From Paenarthrobacter aurescens (GTDB lineage: Bacteria > Actinomycetota > Actinomycetes > Actinomycetales > Micrococcaceae): 64,000 bases of DNA. How positions within the stretch are numbered: position 1 is the stretch's first letter; each line of letters starts with the position of its first letter. Below, in pieces: positions 53,083-62,593 of the stretch. The notes beneath the pieces were generated by a model. It ran no database searches and was not told where the DNA came from. It saw only the letters and a program-made list of their open reading frames with translations. The position numbers were made by a program, and so were the translations under genes. Location: NCBI RefSeq assembly GCF_041549525.1, contig NZ_CP157456.1, forward strand, positions 1,550,001 through 1,614,000, in the 5' to 3' direction.

Positions 53083-53088
53083 TAACGT
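53083..53088 (+). promoter_or_regulatory. -10 element of dapA (leaderless)
   Basis: TAACGT ends 7 bases before ATG 53096. Confidence 0.5.
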
Positions 53089-53095
53089 TTTTCAT

Positions 53096-54028
53096 ATGTC
53101 TGACTTGCGCGCCCACGTTCCCGCCCTTGGTACCCTGCTGACCGCTATGGTCACCCCGTTCACTGAGGACGGCAAGGTTGACTATGACCAAGCCGCAACG
53201 CTGGCGGAAAAGCTCGTTGAGGATGGTTGCGACGGACTCGTGGTCACTGGCACCACTGGCGAAACCTCAACCCTCACAGACGACGAAAACCTTGGCATGT
53301 TCCGGGCGGTCAAAGAAGCCGTGGGTGGCAAGGCTGCCATCATTGCCGGTACCGGCACCAACGACACCGCCCACTCGGTGCACCTGTCCCAGCGTGCGGC
53401 AGAAATCGGTGTTGACGGTCTCCTGATCGTCACCCCCTACTACAACAAGCCCAGCCAGGCAGGCGTCCGGGCTCACTTTGAGACGATCGCCTCAGCCACG
53501 GATCTTCCCGTCATGCTTTATGACATTCCGGGCCGTTCGTCCATTGCGATCGCACCCGAGACCATGATTGCGCTGTCCAAGCACCAGAACATCGTGGCAG
53601 TCAAGGACGCCAAGGCGGACTTCGCAGCCGCAACGCGCGTCATGGCTGAGACGGATCTTTTCTTCTACTCCGGTGATGACGGACTGACTCTGCAGTGGAT
53701 GGCGCTCGGCGCCGTCGGCTTGGTTGGCGTCACCACCCATGTAGCCACCCGCCGCTTCCGCGAGCTGATTGATGCCGTCAATGCCAGCGACCTCGCCAAG
53801 GCAAGGGCCATCAATTTTGAACTGGAACCCGTCATCCGCGCGACCATGACGCGGGTCCAAGGCGCAGTAGCCGCCAAGCAGATTCTCAAGTGGCAGGGAG
53901 TCCTGCCCAACTCGGTTGTCCGTTTGCCCCTCGTGGAGCCGGACGCGGCCGAGATCGACACCATCCGCGGGGATTTGGCGGAAGCCGGAATGGACTTCGA
54001 CGTCCAGGACGGTTCTGCCGGAAAGTAG
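53096..54028 (+). CDS. dapA: 4-hydroxy-tetrahydrodipicolinate synthase
   Basis: DapA condenses pyruvate with aspartate semialdehyde, the first step of the diaminopimelate/lysine branch. The 310-aa TIM barrel has the TGTTGETSTL segment near residue 52, YDIPGRSS near 141 and the Schiff-base lysine in IVAVKDAK near 169. It is followed by the RNase J gene after 6 bases, as in many actinobacteria. Confidence 0.96.
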   Translation: MSDLRAHVPALGTLLTAMVTPFTEDGKVDYDQAATLAEKLVEDGCDGLVVTGTTGETSTLTDDENLGMFRAVKEAVGGKAAIIAGTGTNDTAHSVHLSQRAAEIGVDGLLIVTPYYNKPSQAGVRAHFETIASATDLPVMLYDIPGRSSIAIAPETMIALSKHQNIVAVKDAKADFAAATRVMAETDLFFYSGDDGLTLQWMALGAVGLVGVTTHVATRRFRELIDAVNASDLAKARAINFELEPVIRATMTRVQGAVAAKQILKWQGVLPNSVVRLPLVEPDAAEIDTIRGDLAEAGMDFDVQDGSAGK

Positions 54029-54034
54029 CAAAAC

Positions 54035-55726
54035 ATGACCCAAACCGCCCTTCCCGGACTGGTTACTCCGCCGAAACTGCCCAAGGGCACGCTGCGGATT
54101 GTTCCGCTCGGTGGACTGGGGGAGATTGGCCGCAACATGGCGGTCTTCGAAATCGACGGCAAATTGCTGGTGGTTGACTGCGGTGTGCTCTTCCCTGAAG
54201 AGACCCAGCCCGGCGTCGATTTGATCCTGCCTGATTTCTCGTACATCGAGGACCGGTTGCAGGACATCGTAGGCGTCGTGTTGACCCATGGCCACGAGGA
54301 CCACATTGGTGCGGTTCCGTATCTTCTCCGCCTCAAGGCTGACATCCCCCTGATTGGATCCCAGCTGACCCTTGCCCTGGTGGAAGCCAAGCTGCAGGAA
54401 CACCGGATCAAGCCTTACACGCTCACCGTCACTGAGGGGCAGGTGGAGCAGTTCGGTCCGTTCGAGTGCGAATTCGTGGCAGTTAACCACTCCATTCCCG
54501 ATGCCTTGGCGGTTTTCATCCGCACAGAAGGCGGCAATGTCCTTCACACCGGCGACTTCAAGATGGATCAGTTGCCGCTGGATGGGCGAATCACGGATCT
54601 TCGGCATTTCGCCCGACTGGGTGAAGAGGGCGTGGACCTGTTCATGGCCGATTCCACCAATGCTGACGTGCCTGGCTTCACCACGGCCGAAAAAGAGATC
54701 GGCCCCACCCTGGACCGCTTGTTCGGCCAGGCCAGGAAGCGCATCATCGTGGCCTCGTTCTCCTCGCACGTCCACCGTGTCCAGCAGGTTCTCGATGCCG
54801 CGGCCAAGCACAACCGCAAGGTGGCCTTCGTCGGCCGTTCGATGGTTCGCAACATGGCCATCGCTGCCAAACTCGGGTACTTGGATGTCCCGGAGGGCAT
54901 CTTGGTGGACATCAAGAACATCGACAACATGCCGGACGACCGCGTAGTCCTCATGTCCACCGGCTCCCAGGGTGAGCCTATGGCCGCCCTCTCCCGTATG
55001 GCCAACGGTGATCACCGCGTGATCGTTGGCAAGGGCGATACCGTGATTTTGGCGTCCAGCCTCATCCCCGGTAATGAGAATGCGGTCTTCCGCATCATCA
55101 ACGGTCTCCTCAAACTCGGTGCCGATGTCATTCACAAGGGCACTGCAAAGGTTCACGTCTCAGGTCACGCAGCCGCCGGTGAGTTGCTTTACTGCTACAA
55201 CATCCTTGAGCCCCTCAACGCGATGCCGGTCCACGGAGAAACCCGGCACCTGATTGCCAACGGCAACATCGCGTTGGAGTCCGGCGTTCCGTCCGAGGGA
55301 ATCATCCTCAGCGACAACGGCACAGTGATCGACCTCAAGGACCACAAGGCAAATGTTGTGGGCCAGGTTGAAGTGGGCTTTGTCTACGTAGACGGTTCCA
55401 GCGTGGGCGAGATTACCGACGCCGACCTCAAGGATCGTCGCGTCCTGGGAGATGAGGGATTCATTTCCGTCATCACAGTCATCAGCCGCACCACCGGCAA
55501 GATCGTCTCCGGCCCCGAAATCCACGCCCGTGGCGTGGCCGAGGATGACTCAGTCTTTGACGAGATCATTCCCAAGATCAATGCCGCGCTTGAAGAAGCT
55601 GTGCTGAACCACACGGATCACACCAACCACCAGCTGCAACAAGTGGTCCGCAGGATCATCGGCACCTGGGTCAACCGTAAGCTTCGCCGCCGTCCCATGA
55701 TCATCCCGGTGGTCCTGGAAGCGTAG
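54035..55726 (+). CDS. rnj: Ribonuclease J
   Basis: RNase J is a metallo-beta-lactamase/beta-CASP nuclease with 5'-exo and endonuclease action on RNA. The 563-aa protein has GGLGEIGRNM near residue 27, the metal motif LTHGHEDHIGA near 83 (histidines and Asp), NHSIPDALAV, and the SFSSHVHRVQQ and VHVSGHAAAGEL segments. It lies directly after dapA and before a terminator. Confidence 0.95.
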   Translation: MTQTALPGLVTPPKLPKGTLRIVPLGGLGEIGRNMAVFEIDGKLLVVDCGVLFPEETQPGVDLILPDFSYIEDRLQDIVGVVLTHGHEDHIGAVPYLLRLKADIPLIGSQLTLALVEAKLQEHRIKPYTLTVTEGQVEQFGPFECEFVAVNHSIPDALAVFIRTEGGNVLHTGDFKMDQLPLDGRITDLRHFARLGEEGVDLFMADSTNADVPGFTTAEKEIGPTLDRLFGQARKRIIVASFSSHVHRVQQVLDAAAKHNRKVAFVGRSMVRNMAIAAKLGYLDVPEGILVDIKNIDNMPDDRVVLMSTGSQGEPMAALSRMANGDHRVIVGKGDTVILASSLIPGNENAVFRIINGLLKLGADVIHKGTAKVHVSGHAAAGELLYCYNILEPLNAMPVHGETRHLIANGNIALESGVPSEGIILSDNGTVIDLKDHKANVVGQVEVGFVYVDGSSVGEITDADLKDRRVLGDEGFISVITVISRTTGKIVSGPEIHARGVAEDDSVFDEIIPKINAALEEAVLNHTDHTNHQLQQVVRRIIGTWVNRKLRRRPMIIPVVLEA

Positions 55727-55745
55727 CCGCACGGCAACATGAATG

Positions 55746-55787
55746 CCCAAGGGGGCCTGAGATCCGCGGATTTCAGGCCCCCTTGGG
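55746..55787 (+). terminator. Terminator between rnj and ftsK
   Basis: CCCAAGGGGGCCTGA starting at 55746 pairs with TCAGGCCCCCTTGGG ending at 55787, a 15-base stem around a 12-base loop. The ftsK -10 element begins 2 bases later, so termination and the new start lie side by side. Confidence 0.75.
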
Positions 55788-55788
55788 G

Positions 55789-55794
55789 TAGCGT
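55789..55794 (+). promoter_or_regulatory. -10 element of ftsK (leaderless)
   Basis: TAGCGT ends 7 bases before ATG 55802. Confidence 0.55.
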
Positions 55795-55801
55795 GGCACT
55801 T

Positions 55802-58690
55802 ATGGCGACCCGTACTACCTCCACGCCACGAGGCAGCTCAAGCAGCAAATCCGGCGGCACAGGCCGGAGCACAGCCGCATCCAAAACCAGCGCAGCTGCA
55901 TCCAAAAGCAGCGCAGCCGCGAGCAAAAGCGGTCGTGGCAGCACTGCCCGCACCAAGCAAGCGGCCGCCGTCGAGCCCCAAGCGCCGCTTCCGCTGCGCA
56001 TGCTGTCAGGTTTCTGGCAGGGGATCGGCCACGTCGTAGGCGCCGGGATCCGGAGAATCGGCTACGACGTCAGCGATCTTCACCCCGATGACCGCCGCGA
56101 CGGTGCAGCCCTGTTCAATTTGGTGCTGGGCATCGTGATCGCCACCTTTGCTTGGTGGGGTCTGACGGGTTGGCTCCCGGACATGGTCTACAGCGTCGTC
56201 AACGGCACCTTCGGCTGGATGTCCCTGATCCTGCCGTTGATGCTGTTCGTCTGCGCCTTCCGGCTTTTCCGCAAGCCGCAGGACGGACGCGGCAACAACC
56301 GCGTGGGCATCGGCTTCATGATCATGACCTTGGCTGGCTCAGGCCTGGCACATGTCATCGGCGGACTGCCCACGGTAGCGGATGGTTTCGACGGCTTGCG
56401 CAAGGCCGGCGGAATGCTGGGCTTCCTCGCAGCAGCTCCCTTGGCAGCCATCCATGTTGCTGTTCCCGTAATTCTCTACGGAATGCTGGCGTTTGTGTCG
56501 CTGTTGATCGTCACGGCCACACCGTTCGGCGCCATTCCCTCCCGCATCCGGGGCGCCTATGAGCACCTCATGGGCGTAGACCTCATGGACGAGTCGGGCA
56601 AGGACGCCCATGACCGCAGCTACCTCTACGAGAATGACACTGCCGCCAAGCCCAGGACGAAAAAGCGCAGGCGCTTCTTCGGCAAGGACGAGGAGCCTGA
56701 CACTGCTTTGGAAGGCTACGTCGGAGACGAGGCCTTCGAACACGCAATTGTGGACGACGACGAGGACCCGGACACGTCCGCGCCGCGGGTCCCGCCGGGC
56801 GTCCGCCGTCCAACACAGGCAGAGATCGCCGTCGGCAAGATCAAAGCCGCCCAAGGCCTGGGAGGCACACCGGGGATCGAGAACCCCACCGAGGCCATCC
56901 CGATTCTCACGCCGGAGATGACGGCCCCCGCGCCGCCCGTTGCGCAGGTCCCGGCCAAGCCAGCAGGAGCGCCCCTCCCGCAGACACCCATCCCGCAGCG
57001 CACAGAACAGCTGTCCCTGGCGGGCGATGTCACCTACACCCTGCCGGCCTCGGATTACCTGACGCCGGGCTCCATACCCAAGGAGCGCACGGAAGCCAAT
57101 GACGCCGTCGTCGCCGCCTTGACCGATACCCTCACGCAGTTCAACGTTGAGGCCGCTGTAACGGGCTTCAGCCGTGGTCCCACAGTGACCCGCTATGAGA
57201 TCGAGCTTTCTCCCGGTACCAAAGTGGAGCGTGTTACCGCTCTGTCCAAGAACATCTCCTATGCCGTGGCGTCGAGCGATGTCCGTATCTTGAGCCCTAT
57301 CCCCGGTAAGTCAGCAATCGGCATTGAGATCCCCAATACGGACCGCGAAACCGTGTCCCTTGGCGATGTTCTCCGGAGCCAGAATGCCCGCCGCACGGAC
57401 CACCCCATGGTCATGGGGGTGGGCAAGGACGTTGAAGGCGGTTACGTTGTAGCGAACCTGGCCAAGATGCCCCACCTGCTCGTAGCAGGTGCCACCGGTG
57501 CCGGTAAGTCCAGCTTCGTGAACTCCATGATCACCTCCATCCTGATGCGTGCCACGCCGGATGAAGTGCGGATGGTCATGGTGGACCCCAAGCGCGTGGA
57601 GCTCACGGCCTATGAGGGCGTTCCGCACCTCATCACGCCCATCATCACCAATCCCAAGAAGGCCGCAGAGGCCCTTCAATGGGTGGTTCGGGAAATGGAC
57701 GCCCGCTACGACGACCTCGCCAATTACGGGTACAAACACATTGACGATTTCAACAAGGCGGTCAGGGCAGGCAAGGTTGTGCCGCCCGTGGACTCCAAAC
57801 GCATCATCAAGCCGTACCCGTACCTGCTGGTGATCGTTGACGAGCTCGCCGACCTCATGATGGTTGCCCCGCGCGACGTTGAAGACTCCATTGTCCGCAT
57901 CACCCAGCTGGCACGAGCCGCGGGTATCCACCTGGTGCTGGCAACGCAACGTCCATCAGTGGATGTTGTGACAGGCCTGATCAAGGCAAACGTTCCCTCG
58001 CGTATGGCTTTTGCTACATCCTCCGTCACGGACTCCCGTGTTGTGTTGGACCAGCCGGGCGCTGAAAAACTGATCGGCCAAGGCGACGCGCTCTTCCTTC
58101 CCATGGGCGCCTCCAAGGCAATGCGTGTCCAGGGTGCCTGGGTGACCGAATCTGAGATCCACAAGGTTGTGGAGCACGTCAAGGGCCAGCTGCAGGCCGT
58201 TTACCGCGACGACGTCGCGGCCGAGGCGCCCAAGAAGCAGATTGACGACGACATCGGAGACGACCTCGAGGTCCTGCTCCAGGCAACGGAGCTGGTGGTG
58301 ACCACACAGTTCGGTTCAACGTCCATGCTTCAGCGGAAGCTCCGGGTGGGCTTCGCCAAGGCCGGACGTCTCATGGACCTGCTGGAATCGCGTGGGGTAG
58401 TGGGACCCTCCGAGGGTTCCAAGGCGCGTGACGTCCTGGTCAAGCCTGATGACCTCGCCGCCGTTCTTGCCGCGATGAAGGGTCAGGAATCACCTGCTGC
58501 GCCCGACGCCCACACGGCGGCACTGAGCGATAACGCGAACTCGAACATCGCCGTCGGCGGTTATGCCGAAGACCTCGTCCAGGCGGACCTGGACAACCGG
58601 ACGCAAGCCATTGAATATTACGACGGCGCCGACTCCCCGAATGATGACGACGAGGGCGGAGAAGACGCTTGGTCGCTCACAGGAAGGTAG
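55802..58690 (+). CDS. ftsK: DNA translocase FtsK
   Basis: FtsK pumps DNA at division and helps resolve chromosome dimers. From ATG 55802 the protein is 962 aa. The start is a Ser/Ala/Lys-rich stretch with three 7-residue repeats ([20 protein letters not shown]). Four membrane helices follow (about 100-250), then an acidic and Pro-rich linker. The motor has Walker [10 protein letters not shown] near residue 563 and Walker [13 protein letters not shown] near 675. The C-terminal gamma domain (about 820-890, [15 protein letters not shown]) reads DNA polarity sites. It is the first gene of a run with pgsA and pncC. Confidence 0.95.
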   Translation: MATRTTSTPRGSSSSKSGGTGRSTAASKTSAAASKSSAAASKSGRGSTARTKQAAAVEPQAPLPLRMLSGFWQGIGHVVGAGIRRIGYDVSDLHPDDRRDGAALFNLVLGIVIATFAWWGLTGWLPDMVYSVVNGTFGWMSLILPLMLFVCAFRLFRKPQDGRGNNRVGIGFMIMTLAGSGLAHVIGGLPTVADGFDGLRKAGGMLGFLAAAPLAAIHVAVPVILYGMLAFVSLLIVTATPFGAIPSRIRGAYEHLMGVDLMDESGKDAHDRSYLYENDTAAKPRTKKRRRFFGKDEEPDTALEGYVGDEAFEHAIVDDDEDPDTSAPRVPPGVRRPTQAEIAVGKIKAAQGLGGTPGIENPTEAIPILTPEMTAPAPPVAQVPAKPAGAPLPQTPIPQRTEQLSLAGDVTYTLPASDYLTPGSIPKERTEANDAVVAALTDTLTQFNVEAAVTGFSRGPTVTRYEIELSPGTKVERVTALSKNISYAVASSDVRILSPIPGKSAIGIEIPNTDRETVSLGDVLRSQNARRTDHPMVMGVGKDVEGGYVVANLAKMPHLLVAGATGAGKSSFVNSMITSILMRATPDEVRMVMVDPKRVELTAYEGVPHLITPIITNPKKAAEALQWVVREMDARYDDLANYGYKHIDDFNKAVRAGKVVPPVDSKRIIKPYPYLLVIVDELADLMMVAPRDVEDSIVRITQLARAAGIHLVLATQRPSVDVVTGLIKANVPSRMAFATSSVTDSRVVLDQPGAEKLIGQGDALFLPMGASKAMRVQGAWVTESEIHKVVEHVKGQLQAVYRDDVAAEAPKKQIDDDIGDDLEVLLQATELVVTTQFGSTSMLQRKLRVGFAKAGRLMDLLESRGVVGPSEGSKARDVLVKPDDLAAVLAAMKGQESPAAPDAHTAALSDNANSNIAVGGYAEDLVQADLDNRTQAIEYYDGADSPNDDDEGGEDAWSLTGR

Positions 58691-58701
58691 CCCAAAGAGG
58701 G

Positions 58702-58707
58702 TAGCCT
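58702..58707 (+). promoter_or_regulatory. -10 element of pgsA (leaderless)
   Basis: TAGCCT ends 6 bases before GTG 58714. Confidence 0.5.
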
Positions 58708-58713
58708 TGTGGG

Positions 58714-59316
58714 GTGACTACAGCCGAGGGTGATAACGCGACGTCCAGCAGCTCCGATGTCTGGAACCTGCCCAATATCCTCACTATGCTCCGAATCGCC
58801 CTGGTCCCGTTTTTCGTATGGTTCCTCGTAGCCGACGACGGTCAGTACGGGATCTGGCGCTGGGCTGCCGTTGTGGCCTTCGCCGTGGCCATCTATACGG
58901 ACAAGCTCGACGGCGACATCGCCCGGGCGCGGGGCCTGATCACCAATTTCGGCAAAATTGCAGATCCCATCGCAGACAAGCTGCTGATCGGTTCCGCCCT
59001 GGTCCTGCTGTCCATCCTGGGGGAGTTGCCCTGGTGGGTGACCATCCTCATTCTCGTCCGTGAGTGGGGGATTACGGCCCTGCGGTTCGTCGTCATCAAA
59101 TACGGCGTCATGCCGGCCTCCCGCGGCGGCAAGTTGAAGACAGTCATTCAAACCGTGGCCATCTTCCTCTACGTCCTTCCGCTCAAAGCGATCGCTCCCT
59201 GGCTGGGAGACGTTGCCTTCTGGGTCATGATGCTGGCTCTTGCCATCACGCTGTGGACCGGCGTGGAGTATGTGGTGCAGGCCCTCAAACTGCGCGCGGC
59301 CGGGCGGCGTTCATGA
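58714..59316 (+). CDS. pgsA: CDP-diacylglycerol-glycerol-3-phosphate 3-phosphatidyltransferase
   Basis: PgsA makes phosphatidylglycerol phosphate, the entry to acidic phospholipids. The 200-aa membrane protein has the CDP-alcohol transferase motif DKLDGDIARARGLITNFG then DPIADK (residues ~62-87), with five or so helices. GTG 58714 starts with a Thr/Ser/Asp-rich tail. It overlaps pncC by 4 bases. Confidence 0.93.
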   Translation: MTTAEGDNATSSSSDVWNLPNILTMLRIALVPFFVWFLVADDGQYGIWRWAAVVAFAVAIYTDKLDGDIARARGLITNFGKIADPIADKLLIGSALVLLSILGELPWWVTILILVREWGITALRFVVIKYGVMPASRGGKLKTVIQTVAIFLYVLPLKAIAPWLGDVAFWVMMLALAITLWTGVEYVVQALKLRAAGRRS

Positions 59317-59825
59317 CGCCCCGTGAAGGTGCATCCGCTGCAGCGCAGGCAGCCACGGCTGCGGTCGCCATGGCAATCGGGAACAAACTCACCGTTGCTA
59401 CTGCTGAGTCACTGACGGCCGGAATGGTTGCTGCGACGCTGGCCAACACTCCCGGCGCTTCCGGGATGCTGCAGGGCGGAGTGGTCGCCTACCAGAACCC
59501 GGTGAAGTCCGGCGTCCTGGGTGTTTCGCAGGAACTGCTGGCAGCGGTGGGCTCAGTTGACGGGCAAGTGGCAGAGGCAATGGCCGACGGCGCCCGGCGG
59601 GTCTGCGGGGCGGACCTTGGAATCTCCACCACAGGTGTTGCCGGACCCGAGCCGCACGATGGCAAGGACGTAGGCACGGTATTCATCGGCATCGCAGGTA
59701 AATCCGGGACAGAGTCGTTTGAATACAGCTTTTCGGGGGACAGGCATTCCATCAGGGAACAGGCTTGCGAAGCCGCCTTGGCGCGTCTGCTTGCTGCTCT
59801 GAGTGACGTTGGTTACCGTTCGTAA
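59313..59825 (+). CDS. pncC: Nicotinamide-nucleotide amidase (CinA C-terminal domain)
   Basis: From ATG 59313 the protein is 170 aa. It consists only of the CinA C-terminal amidase domain, with VATAESLTAGMVAATL near residue 29, QGGVVAYQNPVKSG near 58, and TTGVAGPEPHDGKDVGTVFIG near 107. PncC deamidates nicotinamide mononucleotide in NAD recycling. The stand-alone short form is common in actinobacteria. It overlaps the pgsA stop (ATGA) and precedes the ClgR gene. Confidence 0.93.
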   Translation: MTPREGASAAAQAATAAVAMAIGNKLTVATAESLTAGMVAATLANTPGASGMLQGGVVAYQNPVKSGVLGVSQELLAAVGSVDGQVAEAMADGARRVCGADLGISTTGVAGPEPHDGKDVGTVFIGIAGKSGTESFEYSFSGDRHSIREQACEAALARLLAALSDVGYRS

Positions 59826-59894
59826 AGTAGTCGGGAACAAAAACTGATTGCCAATAGTTGTGTCATTGTGTCGCTTCGGAAGAGCCGGGGCGCC

Positions 59895-59900
59895 TAGGAT
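59895..59900 (+). promoter_or_regulatory. Likely -10 element of the clgR transcript
   Basis: TAGGAT lies about 155 bases before the chosen ClgR start. The leader contains an in-frame ATG at 59963 with only a distant Shine-Dalgarno-like GGGAG. No other gene is seen in 59826-60055. Confidence 0.4.
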
Positions 59901-60055
59901 GTAAAAACCAACCCGGTCCGCCAGCCAGCGAACCGGACGAATGAGGGAGCAAGGCGATACAGATGGTAAAGCAGCCCGTATCCGTAAACGGCGTTGTCCG
60001 CTGGAAGGATGTGGGCTTGGCTGATCAGACACAGAGCGAACAGAAGGAGCGCAAA

Positions 60056-60397
60056 ATGGTTGTACTACGCCACGAGATCGGTGATGTACTGCGCGATGTC
60101 CGCCAGCGTCAGGGCCGTACCCTCCGCGAGGTTTCGCACAGCGCCCGCGTTTCACTCGGTTACTTGAGTGAAGTTGAACGCGGCCAAAAGGAGGCTTCTT
60201 CCGAGCTCCTGTCTTCTATCTGCACAGCCCTGGATGTTCCGCTGTCCCACATGCTTCGCGAAGTCAGCGATCGCGTGGCCGTCGCAGAAGGTGTTGCTGT
60301 TCCGGACACCGTTCCGCAGGAATTCTCACAGCGTTATGGTCGCGATCTGGATCTCACGGATGACTTCCCGCAGGGAATGCTCTCCGGAGCCCGGTAA
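60056..60397 (+). CDS. clgR: ClgR-like transcriptional regulator
   Basis: ClgR is an XRE-type activator of Clp protease and other stress genes in actinobacteria. From ATG 60056, preceded by AAGGAG at 6 bases, the protein is 113 aa, the usual size. The helix-turn-helix reads [26 protein letters not shown], with [17 protein letters not shown] following. The frame stays open back to an ATG at 59963 (31 more residues, [15 protein letters not shown]), which may be a leader-encoded extension. The position beside pncC, DUF3046 and recA is conserved. Confidence 0.88.
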   Translation: MVVLRHEIGDVLRDVRQRQGRTLREVSHSARVSLGYLSEVERGQKEASSELLSSICTALDVPLSHMLREVSDRVAVAEGVAVPDTVPQEFSQRYGRDLDLTDDFPQGMLSGAR

Positions 60398-60415
60398 TCG
60401 TTCACCAGAGTCATG

Positions 60416-60450
60416 AAAAATGGTCCCCAGCTCAGCTGGGGACCATTTTT
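60416..60450. terminator. Bidirectional terminator between clgR and the MarR gene
   Basis: AAAAATGGTCCCCAGC at 60416-60431 pairs perfectly with GCTGGGGACCATTTTT at 60435-60450, with a TCA loop and T-runs on both sides. It is a strong intrinsic terminator for convergent genes. Confidence 0.9.
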
Positions 60451-60493
60451 TGTTTGAACGGGGGCCGTCATTGACGGCTTGCTTGAGTGCAGC

Positions 60494-61033
60494 TCAGGCG
60501 GATTCGGATTTGTCTTCGACGTCGTTTTCCGGGTCCTTCACACTGAGGACGCCATCGCCGTAGATGGCGTTGAGGCGGCCCATGTAATCAGCGAGTGTTT
60601 GAACATCTTCCAAAGGCCATTCGCCGAGCCGTTCACGGAACACCTGTCGCCGGGCGTCCTGGACCTGGTGCATTTTCTCTTCGCCCTTGTCCGTCAATCG
60701 GATGGACTGGGCCCGGCCGTCCTGGGGGTCCGCTTCCTTGTAGACCAGTCCTATGCTCTCCAGAAAAGCGATCTGACGGCTCACGGACGGCTTGCCCACC
60801 CCAATGCAGGTGGCCAGGTCCGTCAGGCGGATGGGCCCTTCCCTGCGAATGACGGTAAGGAGCCCGTAGGCAGCAGGTTCCATGTCCGGATGCACTTGGC
60901 GTGAGAGCTGGTGGGAGATGGAACGGGCGCGGCGCCAGAGCAGGCTCAGCTGGTGTTCCACCTGCTGGAGGGCGTCGTCCACGGCGTCACCTGGTACCGC
61001 CGGTCCGGGCGTGCTCTGGAGAGAATTGCTCAT
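60494..61033 (-). CDS. MarR-family transcriptional regulator
   Basis: From ATG 61033 the protein is 179 aa. It has the winged-helix PIRLTDLATCIGVGKPSVSRQI then VYKEADPQDGRAQSIRLTDKG. The longer start at 61192 is rejected because it lacks family resemblance and a promoter, while TAGAAT at 61041-61046 on the minus strand sits 7 bases before ATG 61033. The acidic tail (DPENDVEDKSESA) is unusual but not decisive. Targets are unknown. It is divergent from the DUF3046 gene. Confidence 0.85.
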   Translation of the reverse strand: MSNSLQSTPGPAVPGDAVDDALQQVEHQLSLLWRRARSISHQLSRQVHPDMEPAAYGLLTVIRREGPIRLTDLATCIGVGKPSVSRQIAFLESIGLVYKEADPQDGRAQSIRLTDKGEEKMHQVQDARRQVFRERLGEWPLEDVQTLADYMGRLNAIYGDGVLSVKDPENDVEDKSESA

Positions 61034-61040
61034 GGCAACC

Positions 61041-61046
61041 ATTCTA
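61041..61046 (-). promoter_or_regulatory. -10 element of the MarR gene (leaderless)
   Basis: TAGAAT on the minus strand ends 7 bases before ATG 61033. Confidence 0.5.
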
Positions 61047-61074
61047 GAGTCCGGCGCCATGAGAGACTCTATCG

Positions 61075-61299
61075 GTGAGGGCAAGTGACTTTTGGCGATT
61101 AATGGACGACGAATTCGGGGCAGGCTACTCCCGGGTCCTGGCCGGCTCCCTGGTACTTGCCAGCGTGGGTGGACGGACCGCCGTGGAAGCATTGGCCGCC
61201 GGTTACCAGCCCCGCGAGGTGTGGTTGGCTGTCTGCGAAGTCCAGGATGTTCCGCCGGAGCGAAGGCTGGGCAGGGACATCAAGCCGGCCTCAAACTGA
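61075..61299 (+). CDS. DUF3046 protein
   Basis: The 74-aa protein has the family start ASDFWRLMDDEFGAGYSRVLAGSLVLASVGGRTAVEAL. DUF3046 genes sit just upstream of recA in most actinobacteria and are uncharacterised. GTG 61075 is the natural start. The recA LexA box lies 46 bases after its stop. Confidence 0.88.
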   Translation: MRASDFWRLMDDEFGAGYSRVLAGSLVLASVGGRTAVEALAAGYQPREVWLAVCEVQDVPPERRLGRDIKPASN

Positions 61300-61344
61300 G
61301 TGCCTTTCGGGCAACGGCCCTTCAAGACACACCGGGCTGGTCAT

Positions 61345-61360
61345 TCGAATATCTGTTCGG
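61345..61360 (+). promoter_or_regulatory. LexA box of recA
   Basis: TCGAATATCTGTTCGG matches the actinobacterial SOS box and overlaps the presumed -35 region; TATGCT at 61368-61373 is a -10 element. This implies a recA leader of about 170 bases. Confidence 0.8.
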
Positions 61361-61430
61361 ATGGGGATATGCTCCTGAAAGAGGAAAATTGATCCTGAAC
61401 GACGCGTCCGGGGCATTCCGGCAGTCCTGT

Positions 61431-61439
61431 TTATCCACA
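61431..61439 (+). promoter_or_regulatory. DnaA-box-like sequence in the recA leader
   Basis: TTATCCACA equals the classical DnaA box. Only one copy is seen here, so an origin is not implied. Further promoter-like elements (TTGTAA, then TAATAG) follow near 61456-61480, a possible second recA start. Confidence 0.4.
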
Positions 61440-61549
61440 TAGCAGGGGTCGGCTTGTAAAAATGTCAGGGTGTCGTAATAGCGTCTGACATGACAGGAAA
61501 GCGGCCTTTCAGGCCACTCCACAGCGAGAAAGCATCAGAGGTGTGAACC

Positions 61550-62593
61550 ATGGCGGCAGCCCCGGATCGTGAGAAGGCGCTCGAAGCAGCGCTTGCCCAG
61601 ATCGACAAGCAGTTCGGTAAAGGCTCAATCATGCGTCTGGGTGATGACACCCGCGCACCGATTGAGGTCATTCCCACCGGCTCCATTGCATTGGATGTCG
61701 CCCTTGGCATAGGTGGCCTGCCCCGGGGCCGCGTTGTGGAAATCTACGGCCCGGAATCATCGGGTAAAACCACCGTGGCACTTCACGCCGTAGCCAACGC
61801 ACAGCGCGCCGGAGGCATCGCGGCCTTCATTGACGCTGAACACGCCCTTGACCCTGACTACGCCGCCAAGCTGGGCGTGGACACTGATGCACTCCTCGTC
61901 TCGCAGCCGGACACCGGTGAGCAAGCCCTGGAGATCATGGACATGCTGGTGGGTTCCGGCTCTCTGGACATCGTGGTCATCGACTCCGTGGCCGCCCTGG
62001 TACCTCGTGCTGAAATCGAGGGCGAGATGGGCGACTCCCACGTGGGCCTCCAGGCCAGGCTCATGAGCCAGGCACTGCGTAAGATCACCGGCCGCTTGAG
62101 CCAGACCAAGACCACCGCCATCTTCATCAACCAGTTGCGCGAAAAGATCGGCGTGTTCTTCGGATCACCGGAAACCACCACAGGTGGTAAGGCCCTGAAG
62201 TTCTACGCTTCAGTTCGAATCGACGTCCGCCGTATCCAGACTCTGAAGGAAGGTGCGGACTCCGTCGGTAACCGCACCAAGGCCAAGATCGTCAAGAACA
62301 AGATGGCCCCGCCCTTCAAGATCGCCGAGTTCGACATCATCTATGGTCAGGGCATCAGCCGCGAGGGCGGCATCATTGACATGGGTGTGGAGCACGGCAT
62401 CATCAAGAAGTCCGGCTCGTGGTTCACCTACGACGGCGATCAGCTGGGGCAAGGCATGGAGAACTCGCGTCGCTTCTTGCGGGATAACCCCGAGCTGGCC
62501 CAGGAGCTGGAGCGCTTGATCAAGGAAAAGCTCGGCGTGGGCGTGGTCAAGGCTGAAGAAGATTCTCCGAAGCTGAAGGCCGTTGACGGCTAG
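61550..62593 (+). CDS. recA: RecA recombinase
   Basis: RecA drives homologous recombination and the SOS response. The 347-aa protein has Walker [10 protein letters not shown] near residue 67, Walker B-like [21 protein letters not shown] near 140 and the L2 loop with [11 protein letters not shown] near 203. The lysine-rich ends and length are usual. It is controlled by the LexA box at 61345 and possibly by a closer second promoter. It overlaps recX by 11 bases if recX starts at TTG 62583. Confidence 0.98.
   Translation: MAAAPDREKALEAALAQIDKQFGKGSIMRLGDDTRAPIEVIPTGSIALDVALGIGGLPRGRVVEIYGPESSGKTTVALHAVANAQRAGGIAAFIDAEHALDPDYAAKLGVDTDALLVSQPDTGEQALEIMDMLVGSGSLDIVVIDSVAALVPRAEIEGEMGDSHVGLQARLMSQALRKITGRLSQTKTTAIFINQLREKIGVFFGSPETTTGGKALKFYASVRIDVRRIQTLKEGADSVGNRTKAKIVKNKMAPPFKIAEFDIIYGQGISREGGIIDMGVEHGIIKKSGSWFTYDGDQLGQGMENSRRFLRDNPELAQELERLIKEKLGVGVVKAEEDSPKLKAVDG

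Noticed and set aside
53492-55156. Long open frame antisense to rnj and dapA
   Set aside because: It spans two clear genes on the other strand and has no recognisable domain.
61431-61439. Possible chromosome origin from the DnaA-type box
   Set aside because: Only one box is present, with no box cluster, AT-rich unwinding segment or dnaA-dnaN genes nearby.
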